Of a stretch of DNA of 22,225 bases, positions 1 to 6,879 are shown in pieces. The notes beneath the pieces were generated by a model. The model saw only the letters and a list, made by a program, of their open reading frames with translations, made no database searches and was not told the DNA's origin. Within the stretch, counting starts at the first letter, position 1. Every line of letters begins with the position of its first letter. The stretch is from a virus. A program made the translations under genes and the position numbers. Where the stretch lies: IMG/VR virus record IMGVR_UViG_3300036772_000055, positions 1 to 22,225 of that record, one strand, 5' to 3'.

Positions 1-265
1 CCAGGCCAGGGGTGAGCGGGTCGTTGGCCGGGCCGCGCGTGAGCGCCTGGAAGCCGCCGCAGTCCAGGGCGGCCTCGTCGGTGACCCAGCCGGGGCCTGG
101 CGTCGGCGTGATGAACACCGCCCGGTCAGGGCCGATGTCGGTCATCTCCGGGCCGGGGAACAGCGGCCAGGTGACCTCCTGGATCTCGCTCCACCCGAGC
201 GCGGTGATGAAGTCCATGTAGAGCTGCACCTTGGCGACCGTGGGCACCGGCTGCGGGTAGGTCAT
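1..265 (-). CDS. Probable tail-terminator or neck protein, 3' end outside window
   Basis: An open frame starts at the ATG at 265-263 and runs without a stop to base 1, giving 88 codons that begin MTYPQPVPTVAKVQLYMDF. Its ATG overlaps the TGA of the upstream connector gene (ATGA), which supports the start. The visible part has a helix-like N-terminus, then a stretch with GPDRAVFITPTPGPGW and a later GGFQALTRGP. This layout (helix, then strand-rich 'DRAVFIT', then 'FQ..TRG') resembles small tail-terminator or head-tail joining proteins of actinophages, which cap the tail tube and follow the connector genes. The position right after two connector-like genes fits. The call is an inference from position and general resemblance; the gene itself is near certain. 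Confidence 0.6.
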   Translation of the reverse strand, partial: MTYPQPVPTVAKVQLYMDFITALGWSEIQEVTWPLFPGPEMTDIGPDRAVFITPTPGPGWVTDEAALDCGGFQALTRGPANDPLTPGL

Positions 266-789
266 AGCCGCCCCCGCAGTGCGTGCGGCTCGTTCTTGCC
301 GGGGATGACCATGACCTTGCCGTGCCGCATGAAGTAGACCGTCAGCCCGGCGGCCAGGCGGGCGCGGAGGATGGCGCGGCTCTTGACCCTCAGCTCTTCT
401 GCGGTCAGCCGGGCCACCTTGGGCGGCCGGTCGTAGATGGTGCGCCCGCCGATGGTCACCGAGGGGTGGCCGGACTTGCGCAGGTCGCCCCACTCGCGCG
501 GGGCGTGCGCCTCCACCTCGTCGCTCATGTGCTCGGCGGCATTCTCCATCGCCTGCCTGCCGCCGTCGTGGAGCACGCCCCTGGCGTACTCGGCCAGGTA
601 ATCGCGGAAGTGAGCGTACAGCGGGCCTTCCAGGTACTTGGCCTCACCGCCGCGCGGGTGATGGAAGTCCAGGTGCTCGTGCTGGTAATGCGCGTACACC
701 TGGTCCACGACGCAGTGTGCGGTGACGGGCTCGCCGCGCCCGGTGGTGGTGCGCAGCTCCTCGATGCGCTCCATGAAGGTGCTGGTCAT
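262..789 (-). CDS. Putative head-tail connector / neck protein (175 aa)
   Basis: The protein starts MTSTFMERIEELR and has a His-rich region around residues 25-45 (VYAHYQHEHLDFHHPRGG), followed by AKYLEGPLYAHF. The C-terminal half includes HPSVTIGGRTIYDRPP and a charged helix. The 'HP-x-GG-x-AKYLE-x-PLY' stretch and the later 'YDRPP' are features I associate with actinophage neck or minor head proteins found between the capsid genes and the tail terminator. No enzyme motif is seen. The ATG at 789 overlaps the stop of the upstream gp36-like gene, and its own stop overlaps the next ATG, so it sits in a coupled connector cluster. It could be the HK97 gp10-type completion protein or a stopper; the sequence does not decide. 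Confidence 0.6.
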   Translation of the reverse strand: MTSTFMERIEELRTTTGRGEPVTAHCVVDQVYAHYQHEHLDFHHPRGGEAKYLEGPLYAHFRDYLAEYARGVLHDGGRQAMENAAEHMSDEVEAHAPREWGDLRKSGHPSVTIGGRTIYDRPPKVARLTAEELRVKSRAILRARLAAGLTVYFMRHGKVMVIPGKNEPHALRGRL

Positions 790-1322
790 CCCTGGTACAC
801 CGTCCCGCCGAGGAAGTCCCCGCCGCGCGGTGCCCAGTTGGTGCCGGTCGGTACGTCCGACTCCAGGTCCCCGGTGAGCGGGTCGATGCGCGTGTTGGAG
901 TCGTTGCCGTTGAAGATCCTCGGGATGCGGTTGATGACCTTCCCGATCTCCTGGTCAATGCCGCCTGCTACCGCCGGGTCCAGCCTGATCTTGCCGTTGC
1001 GCGCGTCCTGGAGGACCGACAGGGCGTCCTTGTACGCGATGTAGGCCGGGTGATCGACAGGCACGGCGCGGCCCTTGAGGTACGTCCGCCAGGCGTAGAA
1101 CGAGGCGAGGTCGAGCGTGAGGCTCTGGAAGATGTCCGGGGCGACAGCCTGCGGATTGGAGCCGTCCATGATCGTGCCGAAGTACACCGATACCCGGTTG
1201 CTGGCAGCCGTGAGCGCCAGCGTGAGCTGGACCGGAGTCAGCTCAGCCGGGGAGCCGATCCCGCCGTCCGTGCTCTGGAGCACGTTCGTTAGGTCGGCCA
1301 CTGAGGCGTACAGGGTGGGCAC
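786..1322 (-). CDS. Head-tail connector, Mu gp36/DUF1320-like (178 aa)
   Basis: Begins with GTG (MPTLYASVADLTNVL). The N-terminal 'YAS-x-ADL' opening, a central helix pair with DLASFYAWRTYLKGR, and 'HPAYIAYKDALSVLQDARNGKIRL' follow the pattern of the Mu gp36 (DUF1320) family: small helical proteins that bind under the portal as adaptors in head completion. The length, about 180 residues, is in the usual range plus an extended C-terminus rich in Gly and Asp. It lies 3 bases after the stop of a two-TM protein and is followed by another connector gene with an ATGA overlap. No strong Shine-Dalgarno sequence precedes the GTG, so it may depend on read-through from the upstream gene. Family assignment is by pattern only. 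Confidence 0.72.
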   Translation of the reverse strand: MPTLYASVADLTNVLQSTDGGIGSPAELTPVQLTLALTAASNRVSVYFGTIMDGSNPQAVAPDIFQSLTLDLASFYAWRTYLKGRAVPVDHPAYIAYKDALSVLQDARNGKIRLDPAVAGGIDQEIGKVINRIPRIFNGNDSNTRIDPLTGDLESDVPTGTNWAPRGGDFLGGTVYQG

Positions 1323-1325
1323 GGT

Positions 1326-1511
1326 CTACGGCACCACCCACGCGAGCACGAAGGCCGCGAACGCGGCGAAACCCCACGTCCAGGGGCTGGCGTCCAGGAG
1401 GCTGTCGCCGTTGGCCGCGAACGCGGCGATGATGAACAGGATGCCCGAGAACAGCAGCATCCACCAGGCGTGCGTGGTGCGAGGGACCGGGCCGGGTGCG
1501 ACGGGTGCCAT
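1326..1511 (-). CDS. Small two-TM membrane protein (61 aa)
   Basis: A 61-residue protein with two hydrophobic stretches: about residues 15-33 (WWMLLFSGILFIIAAFAA) and 44-60 (TWGFAAFAAFVLAWVV), joined by a short polar loop (NGDSLLDASP). The start ATG at 1511 lies directly after the stop of the upstream gene (TGA at 1515-1513), so translation is probably coupled. Size and topology suit a small phage membrane protein such as a holin partner or an exclusion factor, but there is no lysin next to it and it is embedded between capsid and connector genes. I do not recognise a family. A charge-poor N-terminus with PVAPGPVPRTTH precedes the first membrane segment. Confidence 0.6.
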   Translation of the reverse strand: MAPVAPGPVPRTTHAWWMLLFSGILFIIAAFAANGDSLLDASPWTWGFAAFAAFVLAWVVP

Positions 1512-1512
1512 G

Positions 1513-1764
1513 TCAGCCTGCCTGTCCCCACGAGTAGGGCGAGGTGTGGCCGGACTGCCCGGCCGCCAGCGACCCGGCGCCGAGCGAGTCGGAGCTGCCG
1601 GGGATCTGGTTCTGAGCGCTCAGCGCGATGACCTTGCCGGACAGCGCCGTGGCCAGGGCCGAGCCGTTGGGCACGTCGATGATCACGCCGCGCATGAGCT
1701 GCACGGTCACGCCGTCGTAGACGACGGTGGTGTTCGAGGTGACGAGCTGCGGGTTAGCTGCCAT
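1513..1764 (-). CDS. Small capsid-region protein, paralogue of the next upstream gene (83 aa)
   Basis: Starts MAANPQLVTSNTTVVYDG. The core VQLMRGVIIDVPNGSALATA has the same layout as the 68-residue protein encoded just upstream at 1766-1972 (VAPRTLVAVVPDSALYLAYG): a beta strand, a V(V/D)VP turn, then a short SAL helix. The C-terminus is Gly/Ser/Gln-rich and probably flexible. No enzyme motif is present. Such small beta-plus-helix proteins are often found near capsid genes of actinophages and may be minor structural or decoration proteins; that role is inferred from position. The start at 1764 follows the upstream stop by one base. Confidence 0.6.
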   Translation of the reverse strand: MAANPQLVTSNTTVVYDGVTVQLMRGVIIDVPNGSALATALSGKVIALSAQNQIPGSSDSLGAGSLAAGQSGHTSPYSWGQAG

Positions 1765-1765
1765 G

Positions 1766-1972
1766 TCAGTCTCCTGTCTCTGCGTGGTCTGCGTCGTCGC
1801 CTGTCTCGTTGCCGGGCAGGGGCTTGAGGTTGCCGTTGCCGCCGCCGTAGGCGAGGTACAGGGCGCTGTCGGGCACGACCGCGACTAGCGTGCGAGGGGC
1901 TACGAAGTACTGCTCGTGGTCCCAGGTGACCCAGATGGGGGCCTGCACGACGTATGTCTGCGGCGCGGCCAT
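1766..1972 (-). CDS. Small capsid-region protein (68 aa), paralogue pair
   Basis: Starts MAAPQTYVVQAPIWVTWDHEQ. It contains a strand-rich first half, then FVAPRTLVAVVPDSALYLAYGGG and a polar acidic tail (ETGDDADHAETGD). The 'P-x-SAL' helix followed by a Gly-rich loop and 'NLKPL' matches the pattern in the neighbouring 83-residue protein and, more loosely, in the 74- and 96-residue proteins of this block. A virion-associated role is inferred from position only. The gene starts three bases after the stop of the beta-rich protein upstream. Confidence 0.58.
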   Translation of the reverse strand: MAAPQTYVVQAPIWVTWDHEQYFVAPRTLVAVVPDSALYLAYGGGNGNLKPLPGNETGDDADHAETGD

Positions 1973-1975
1973 GGC

Positions 1976-2584
1976 CTAGTTGCTCACCCCCGTGCCGAGC
2001 CCGGACTGGCCGAGCTGGGCGTGCTGCGCGAACGGCAGGGCGGTGTACGGGTTCCAGCCCGCCGCCTCGGCCTGGGTGTTGGAGGCGTAGTAGCCGGGCG
2101 TGTAGCCCTCGTCCTCGGGGTTGGCCCACACCCAGCCAGGGGCCACCGTGTAGAGCAGAGTGATCGAGCAGCCCGGCGGGACGTCGATGCTGAAGGTGTT
2201 GGAGACCGGGTTGCCGGAGACGCCCTGGGCCAGGGCGGTCCAGACCCAGGTCGGGGTCGCGACCGTGTAGGTGATCGAGATCGTGCCACCGGCCGGGACG
2301 ACGTACGTGCCCGCTGCCGTGCCGACGCCGGAGCCGTTGACGGTCACAGCCGTGATCGTCGCGCCGTTGGCCGCGATGACCACCTGAACCGGGAAGACGG
2401 CGGTGTTGGGCGCGGTGACCGTGGTCGCCGGAACCGCCGGGGTGTTAACCGCAGGCGGGTTCGGCTGGGTGACCAGGATGGTCTGTGTCGTGCCGGTGCC
2501 GTTCAGCGTGACGTTGACGTTCTGCCCGGTCGGGTTGGCCGTTGCCGTGCCGCTGGCCGGGACGGCGGGCGCTGTGACTGCCAT
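1976..2584 (-). CDS. Beta-rich structural protein with internal duplications (202 aa)
   Basis: A Thr/Val/Ala-rich protein with almost no charged residues until its last 50 residues, predicted to be all beta. Two internal repeats can be seen. Residues about 6-38 and 48-82 both start APAVPA or NTPAVPA and end in an N-G strand pair. Residues about 92-116 (VVPAGGTISITYTVATPTWVW) and 129-154 (DVPPGCSITLLYTVAPGWVW) share P-x-G-x-x-I-[ST]-x-x-YTVA-P-x-WVW. Such Ig- or jelly-roll-like strands suggest a head fibre or decoration protein, consistent with its place after the capsid genes. AGGAGGG lies 5 bases upstream of the ATG at 2584. No homologue is recognised with certainty; the structural role is inferred. 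Confidence 0.6.
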   Translation of the reverse strand: MAVTAPAVPASGTATANPTGQNVNVTLNGTGTTQTILVTQPNPPAVNTPAVPATTVTAPNTAVFPVQVVIAANGATITAVTVNGSGVGTAAGTYVVPAGGTISITYTVATPTWVWTALAQGVSGNPVSNTFSIDVPPGCSITLLYTVAPGWVWANPEDEGYTPGYYASNTQAEAAGWNPYTALPFAQHAQLGQSGLGTGVSN

Positions 2585-2595
2585 TTCTGGCCCTC

Positions 2596-2886
2596 CTAGT
2601 TGCTGATGGACTCGTGGCCCACGTCGTCTTGGCCTGCTACGTACGCGCGCAGGACACCCGCACCGTTGAGCGCGGTGTACAGCGCGCTCGGCGTGCCGTT
2701 GTCGAGCACGATGGCCGATCCCTTGGTGATCGTCGTCGGCCAGTCCTCGGCCCCGGCGCTGATCGCCGTGTTGCCGAACCCGGCCGCCCCGCCGGTCCCC
2801 GGCTCTCCGGCCACCACCGTCGCCACGGTGCCGCCAGCGATCTGGACAGTGGCGGTGAGGACGAACTTGTTCAGGGTGACAGCCAT
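2596..2886 (-). CDS. Small capsid-region protein (96 aa)
   Basis: Starts MAVTLNKFVLTATVQIAGG, with a GEPGTGGAAGFGNT glycine-rich loop, then KGSAIVLDNGTPSALYTALNG and a C-terminus ending GQDDVGHESISN. The 'K/R-G-[ST]-x-[IV]-x...P-SAL-x-x-A' section resembles the 68- and 83-residue proteins downstream. The ending (QDDVGHESISN) resembles the ending of the 74-residue protein at 5422-5646 (HDTLGEASGISN). A clear GGGAGG Shine-Dalgarno precedes the ATG at 2886. No function is known to me; it is probably a minor virion component or cement-like protein, judged only from its location between capsid and connector genes. Confidence 0.6.
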   Translation of the reverse strand: MAVTLNKFVLTATVQIAGGTVATVVAGEPGTGGAAGFGNTAISAGAEDWPTTITKGSAIVLDNGTPSALYTALNGAGVLRAYVAGQDDVGHESISN

Positions 2887-2896
2887 CGAACCTCCC

Positions 2897-3316
2897 TCAG
2901 TTCGTCGTCGGCGGGTTGGCTTCCTGGGCGCTCAGCGTCGGCGTGGCCACGGCCACTGAGATGGCCTTGGCCGTCGCGTGGGCACTGGCAGTCGGCGTGA
3001 TGCCGACCGAGGTGCCGGTGATCGGCGCGACTGCCGTCACCGTCTCGGACAGCGCGGCGTCGTTGATGTACAGGAGCTGGCCCACCGTGAACTGGGTGCC
3101 GCCGGAAGCGAACGGCAGCGCCGTCGCCCCCAGCGTCAGCAGCGCGTTGGTGGTCAGCGGGCTGGAACCGGCGCCCATCGTCATCGGCCACTCGCAGCCT
3201 GAGCAGACGAAAAACAAGTCGTCTGCCTGGCCGACCATCATCCTGGCCACGCGGCATCGCGGGCAGCGCACGAATGCGTTGACCGGTACGTCCGTGCCAG
3301 TGCCGATCCAGGGCAT
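2897..3316 (-). CDS. Zinc-ribbon plus beta-domain protein (139 aa)
   Basis: The N-terminus carries two CxxC pairs, C18-P-R-C21 and C38-S-G-C41, separated by 16 residues, a typical zinc-ribbon arrangement. The rest (residues 50-139) is a Thr/Ala/Val-rich segment with TLGATALPFASGGTQFTVGQLLYIND and SETVTAVAPITG, which reads as a beta domain of the kind seen in phage structural proteins. The combination suggests a small virion protein whose N-terminal knuckle is held by zinc. It lies between the 215-residue protein and the 96-residue protein in the capsid section. The start at 3316 has only a weak Shine-Dalgarno (GGAAGTAGGT). The zinc-binding claim rests on the cysteine spacing; the role is unknown. 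Confidence 0.62.
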   Translation of the reverse strand: MPWIGTGTDVPVNAFVRCPRCRVARMMVGQADDLFFVCSGCEWPMTMGAGSSPLTTNALLTLGATALPFASGGTQFTVGQLLYINDAALSETVTAVAPITGTSVGITPTASAHATAKAISVAVATPTLSAQEANPPTTN

Positions 3317-3322
3317 GTTGAC

Positions 3323-3970
3323 CTACTTCCGCCCGGCGTACGGGTCCGGCAGGCCGAGCCCGGCCTGGTGCTTGACGGCAGACACCATGTCCTGGTCCGC
3401 GCCCTGGCGTACCTGGTCCCGGGCGAGCTGTCCGCCGGGCAGGATGTCAGCCGCGTCCTCCGACGCTGACGCCCTGTTCTCCATGCCGGGGACCGGCTGA
3501 GCCGACTCCGGCACAGACATCTCCGTAACCCGGGTGCTGCCAGCCGGGTCCGGCCTGGGCAGGTCGGTCCCGGGCGGGGGAGCAGACGGGCGGAACACCG
3601 GGCCGGACAGGTAGCTCGGGTGCGGGCGGGGGACGTTGTTGGCGTCCACCTCGTTCTTGGGGCGGATCACCGACACCCGCCTGCCGTCCTCCGGCCCGTG
3701 CCTCATGTAGAGCGCGGCTTCCTCGTCGGTGAGGTACACCGTCTCGCCAGGCGGCACCCGGTCTGTCTGCTTGTCCGGGTCGTTGCGCCGGGGCAGTGAC
3801 AGCCAGGCGAGCGCGATGTACGGCTGGCCGATACGCGCCGCCGCAGAGTGCGGGTTGGCCGCGCTGATCTTGCCCAGGAGACGCTCGTACGTCTTCTGCT
3901 CAGCGGCGGACAGCCCGGCAACCTTCGGCTCCTCCGGCGGCGCTTGCGTCTTCTCTGCGGTCTCGGTCAA
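3323..3970 (-). CDS. Head-region hypothetical protein with TTG start (215 aa)
   Basis: I place the start at the TTG at 3970-3968: AGGAG lies six bases upstream, and this start comes one base after the TGA of the capsid gene. The longer frame upstream only overlaps the capsid gene. The protein has a charged N-terminal region (TETAEKTQAPPEEP), a helical section with AEQKTYERLLGKISAANP, and a compact piece at about residues 70-105 (VPPGETVYLTDEEAALY...GRRVSVIRP) that resembles small beta-helix modules in phage head-tail proteins. The last 90 residues are Pro-rich and probably disordered. It could be a head-completion protein following the capsid, but no family is recognised with confidence. Confidence 0.65.
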   Translation of the reverse strand: MTETAEKTQAPPEEPKVAGLSAAEQKTYERLLGKISAANPHSAAARIGQPYIALAWLSLPRRNDPDKQTDRVPPGETVYLTDEEAALYMRHGPEDGRRVSVIRPKNEVDANNVPRPHPSYLSGPVFRPSAPPPGTDLPRPDPAGSTRVTEMSVPESAQPVPGMENRASASEDAADILPGGQLARDQVRQGADQDMVSAVKHQAGLGLPDPYAGRK

Positions 3971-3971
3971 C

Positions 3972-4883
3972 TCAGACTCCTGAAAGCAGGGCGATGGCAA
4001 GCGGCTGGTCCAGGCCGATGGCCGAGGCCCGCTGCGTGTCCGACCGCCAGGTCTTGCGCGGCTCGTCGCGGTAGAGGGGACCTGCCAGGAACGGCAGCTC
4101 GTCGGCGTAGAAACCGGCGCGCTGGCGCTGCATGACGATCGCGTTGCCCGGGGGCACCTGGCGCGAGACCAGGACGTCCAGGTTGAAGATCTTCTGCGGC
4201 AGGACGCCCGTGTACTGGAGGTTCTCCGACGCGATGTCACCGATGTACGGCGCGGCGAACGTGCTGCTCTGGAGCAGCGTGTTCTTGGTGCCGTGGTTGA
4301 TGATCAGCGTGTCGGCCTCGAACCCGAGCCACTGCGTGACGCCCGAGGGCGACACGATGTTGGCGTTCTCCACCAGGTAGCACGCCTGGGCCAGGTCCGC
4401 CCTGATGGTCGCGCTCGCGCTCGACCACGGGTTGGCCACGGCCAGGGTCTGGATGGATGCGTTCGCGACCACCGCCGAGTAGAAGGCGGTGTTCCACGAG
4501 TACACCATCGTGTTCTTGACCTGGAGGAGCTGGCGCGTCACCGGGTCGATGGCCTGCCTGCGGCGCATCTCGTCGGAGACCATGATCGCCATCGCCCGCT
4601 CGTGGCTGAACACCACGCGCGGGTTGCCGATGGACGTCGGCACGACGGGGACCTCACCGAACTCCGACCGGATCTCGGGGAAGTCATCCGCGTACAGCGG
4701 CGTGCTCTCCGAGTACCGGACGGCGCCGCTCGGCGCTGCCCCGCCCATGCGCAGCACCGAGTCCATGATGAACTCGTTCTGCGTGATGTCCAGGATGAGT
4801 GCTGGGATGACCAAGGGGTCCTTCAGCAGCTCGTTGACGGTTACTCTCGGAGCATCCGAGTAACCTCTAGCGCCCGTGGGCAT
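3972..4883 (-). CDS. Major capsid protein, HK97-fold type (303 aa)
   Basis: This forms the icosahedral shell. The N-terminal section (VTVNELLKDPLVIPALILDITQ) is followed by an extended-loop-like stretch with ESTPLYADDFPEIRSEFGEVP. Next comes a helical 'spine' (HERAMAIMVSDEMRRRQAIDPV...NTAFYSAVV). The C-terminus (GFYADELPF, then LYRDEPRKTWRSD and GLDQPLAIALL) is typical of actinophage capsid proteins of the HK97 fold. The length of about 300 residues fits a capsid protein whose scaffold is supplied elsewhere, here by the long tail of the protease gene. GAGGGAG lies upstream of the ATG at 4883. The gene follows the decoration-like protein by 21 bases. The fold call is by pattern; the position after protease and decoration genes agrees. 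Confidence 0.85.
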   Translation of the reverse strand: MPTGARGYSDAPRVTVNELLKDPLVIPALILDITQNEFIMDSVLRMGGAAPSGAVRYSESTPLYADDFPEIRSEFGEVPVVPTSIGNPRVVFSHERAMAIMVSDEMRRRQAIDPVTRQLLQVKNTMVYSWNTAFYSAVVANASIQTLAVANPWSSASATIRADLAQACYLVENANIVSPSGVTQWLGFEADTLIINHGTKNTLLQSSTFAAPYIGDIASENLQYTGVLPQKIFNLDVLVSRQVPPGNAIVMQRQRAGFYADELPFLAGPLYRDEPRKTWRSDTQRASAIGLDQPLAIALLSGV

Positions 4884-4904
4884 TGGTCACTCCCTCGCTT
4901 CTGT

Positions 4905-5405
4905 TTAGAAGACCCTCGCGCGGCCGAAGAAAAAGATGGCCGAGCCCTGTCCGCCGATTGCCTGCGTGAGCATGGCGGTCGCAACGCCGCCGGGGTGCGT
5001 GCAAACACCGACCACCTGGTCGGCCGCCGGGCCAGCGCCTGCGGCAACGACGCTGCCGTTGTTGGCGCTGCCGATGAGCAGCTTCTGGCCCTCCAGGACT
5101 TGCCCGGCGTACCAGACCCACATGTCGTAGCCGCCGTTGTAGACGGCGATGTAGTCGGTCAGCACGCTGATGTCGATCAGCGGCTGGCCGTAGCTGTTGG
5201 GCGCACCGGTCTGCGCCGACAGCACGTTGCCGTCGTTGCCCGCGACGCCGATGACCGTGACGGACGCCGACAGCGCGGGCTTGACCGTCAGGTCCGTGGT
5301 TCCGGCCGTGGGCGTGGTCGGCTGGACGAACTGGCCGCCGTAGATCAGCGTGGAGACCTGCTTGTTGGCGGGTCCCATCTTGTAGTGCGGCAGGGATGCC
5401 GACAT
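4905..5405 (-). CDS. Capsid decoration / stabilisation-like protein (166 aa)
   Basis: Starts MSASLPHYKMGPANKQVSTL. It is rich in Gly, Val, Ala and Thr, with predicted beta strands such as VYNGGYDMWVWYAGQVL and GVAGNDGNVLSAQTG. A central GSANNGSVVAAGAGPAADQV with GVCTHPGGVAT is the sort of strand-turn pattern seen in head-decoration proteins that sit on the outside of HK97-type shells. The position just before the major capsid gene, after the protease/scaffold gene and a 74-residue protein, is the usual site of a decoration or cement gene in such operons. AAGGAGA lies eight bases before the ATG at 5405. Family membership is not proven. Confidence 0.68.
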   Translation of the reverse strand: MSASLPHYKMGPANKQVSTLIYGGQFVQPTTPTAGTTDLTVKPALSASVTVIGVAGNDGNVLSAQTGAPNSYGQPLIDISVLTDYIAVYNGGYDMWVWYAGQVLEGQKLLIGSANNGSVVAAGAGPAADQVVGVCTHPGGVATAMLTQAIGGQGSAIFFFGRARVF

Positions 5406-5421
5406 CTGCGTGGTCTCCTTC

Positions 5422-5646
5422 TCAGGTGGTGTTGCTAATGCCGGACGCCTCGCCCAGCGTGTCGTGTGTTCCGCTGGCCGCGTGCGACCCGTTGACTCCC
5501 AGCGGGTTGTTGACCGTCCGCAAGTTCGACGCCCCCACTGCCGCGATCTGGGTCGCGGTCATGTGCGCCACGACCCCCTTGCGGTACTCCAGCGGGCCGA
5601 TCCTGACCGTGTTGATGATCAGGTTGGGGGTTGTCGTCTGTGGCAT
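5422..5646 (-). CDS. Small capsid-region protein (74 aa)
   Basis: Starts MPQTTTPNLIINTVRIGPLEYRKG; the middle has VVAHMTATQIAAVGASNLRTV and the end is HDTLGEASGISNTT. The 'IAAVGASNLR' helix-loop compares with 'ALYLAYGGGNGNLK' and 'ALYTALNGAGVLR' in other small proteins of this block. The C-terminal 'G-E/H-x-S-x-I-SN' ending is shared with the 96-residue protein at 2596-2886. It is encoded between the protease/scaffold and the decoration-like protein, three bases after the former's reading partner at 5650. No enzymatic motif; a minor virion or assembly role is likely but unproven. Confidence 0.58.
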   Translation of the reverse strand: MPQTTTPNLIINTVRIGPLEYRKGVVAHMTATQIAAVGASNLRTVNNPLGVNGSHAASGTHDTLGEASGISNTT

Positions 5647-5649
5647 GGC

Positions 5650-6876
5650 TCAGATACCGACCTGCGAGCGGTACCGGTCCACGACGCTGCGGCGCTCCTG
5701 CTCGGCGTGCTGGCCCGTGACAGGCTCGTCCATCGCGGTGCCCAGCTCCACCGGGGACTCCAGGCCGAGGCCCTGGAGCACGCCGCCGAACGCCGTGAGC
5801 ACCCGGCGCATGATCAGGCCGCTGTCCGCGTACTGGCCGTTGGACAGCTCGACCGTCCGGCCGGTGCCCTCCAGCAGCGGGCGGGCCAGCTCGGTGATGA
5901 ACGGCGGGATGTTGTGCTTGCTGGTGAACATCCGCTGCTCGTTGATGAACGCCTGCTTGTCGTGCTCGCCCTGGAGCACGCTGAGCTGGCGCTCGGTCTC
6001 CGCGACCCGGTAGTTGGCCATCTCGATGGCGTCCATGCCGTAGCCGTTCGACAGCCCGGCGCCGACGAGCTGCTGCTGCTGCTGCTGCGGCTGCTGCGGC
6101 GTGTCCCCGGTCTCGATCTCGTACTCGGCCTGGAGCGCGGCGAACTCGTCGTCGGTCATGGAGTCGATCAGCGTGACCAGATCGTCTTCGGTCAGCTCGT
6201 CGGCCGTGCCGCCGCTGCCTGCACCCAGGCTCGCGCCAGGGGCTGCGGCCAGCATCGCCTCAAGCTGGTCGGTGTCCAGCTCCAGCAGCCTCGCCAGCCG
6301 GGCCGACTTGTCTGCGTCAAGTTCCGGCATGATGATGCCGCCTTCCTGTGACTCTCCGGCGAATGTCGCCGCTGATAGGTCGATGACCACATCGGGCCGG
6401 TTGGACATCTGGATCTGCTCCCACGCACCCAGCCCGGTGATGCGCGGGTCCAGCGTGCCGAGCACATGCTGGATGGCGGCGGGGTAGTACTCCCCGTCGC
6501 TGCGTGCGTAGTCCTCCACGATGCGCGCGGAGACGCCAAGATTGGGATTGGTCCGCAGCAGCGTGTTGCCCTCGGACGTGACCTGCGCCGTGACCCACAG
6601 CCCGTCCGGCTTGACGTCCACGCCCGTGATCCAGCCGCGCGTGCGCTCCGGGTCGTTGGTATGCGTGTTGGCCGCGTCCGCGAGCTGGAACGGCACCTGG
6701 TCATAGGCGCCCGACTGGAACGCCTGGGCCAGGCCCTCCAGGTACGGCTTGTCGAAGTGGAGCATCCGCCCCTTGTACTCGACCTCACCGACCGGCAGCA
6801 CGCGCTTGCGCCAGACGCCGGGGCTGACGGCCTGCGCGGCTGCACGGCTGAACGGGGTGCGGATCTCGGCTGGCAT
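5650..6876 (-). CDS. Capsid maturation protease fused to scaffold-like region (408 aa)
   Basis: Residues about 25-160 look like the Mu I-type prohead protease. They include LPVGEVEYKGRMLHFDKPYL, a histidine in ANTHTNDPERTRG (H72) and a serine in NLGVSARIVEDY (S116), followed by HVLGTLDPRITGL. In this family His and Ser form the catalytic pair that trims scaffold and capsid after assembly. Residues about 190-408 are acidic and helical, with a glutamine run (QQPQQQQQQ near 261-269), as expected for a scaffold used once and then destroyed. The arrangement resembles Mu, where protease and scaffold are made from one gene. It precedes the capsid gene by three small genes. Catalytic residues are proposed from the motif, not tested. 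Confidence 0.8.
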   Translation of the reverse strand: MPAEIRTPFSRAAAQAVSPGVWRKRVLPVGEVEYKGRMLHFDKPYLEGLAQAFQSGAYDQVPFQLADAANTHTNDPERTRGWITGVDVKPDGLWVTAQVTSEGNTLLRTNPNLGVSARIVEDYARSDGEYYPAAIQHVLGTLDPRITGLGAWEQIQMSNRPDVVIDLSAATFAGESQEGGIIMPELDADKSARLARLLELDTDQLEAMLAAAPGASLGAGSGGTADELTEDDLVTLIDSMTDDEFAALQAEYEIETGDTPQQPQQQQQQLVGAGLSNGYGMDAIEMANYRVAETERQLSVLQGEHDKQAFINEQRMFTSKHNIPPFITELARPLLEGTGRTVELSNGQYADSGLIMRRVLTAFGGVLQGLGLESPVELGTAMDEPVTGQHAEQERRSVVDRYRSQVGI

Positions 6877-6879
6877 CGG

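Noticed and set aside
4293-5438. Plus-strand open frame across capsid and decoration genes
   Set aside because: Antisense to the clearly recognisable capsid gene; low-complexity Arg/Asp/Val product and no ribosome site.
6071-6100. GCTGCTGCT triplet run
   Set aside because: It encodes the glutamine run of the scaffold-like region; no reason to treat it as a separate element.
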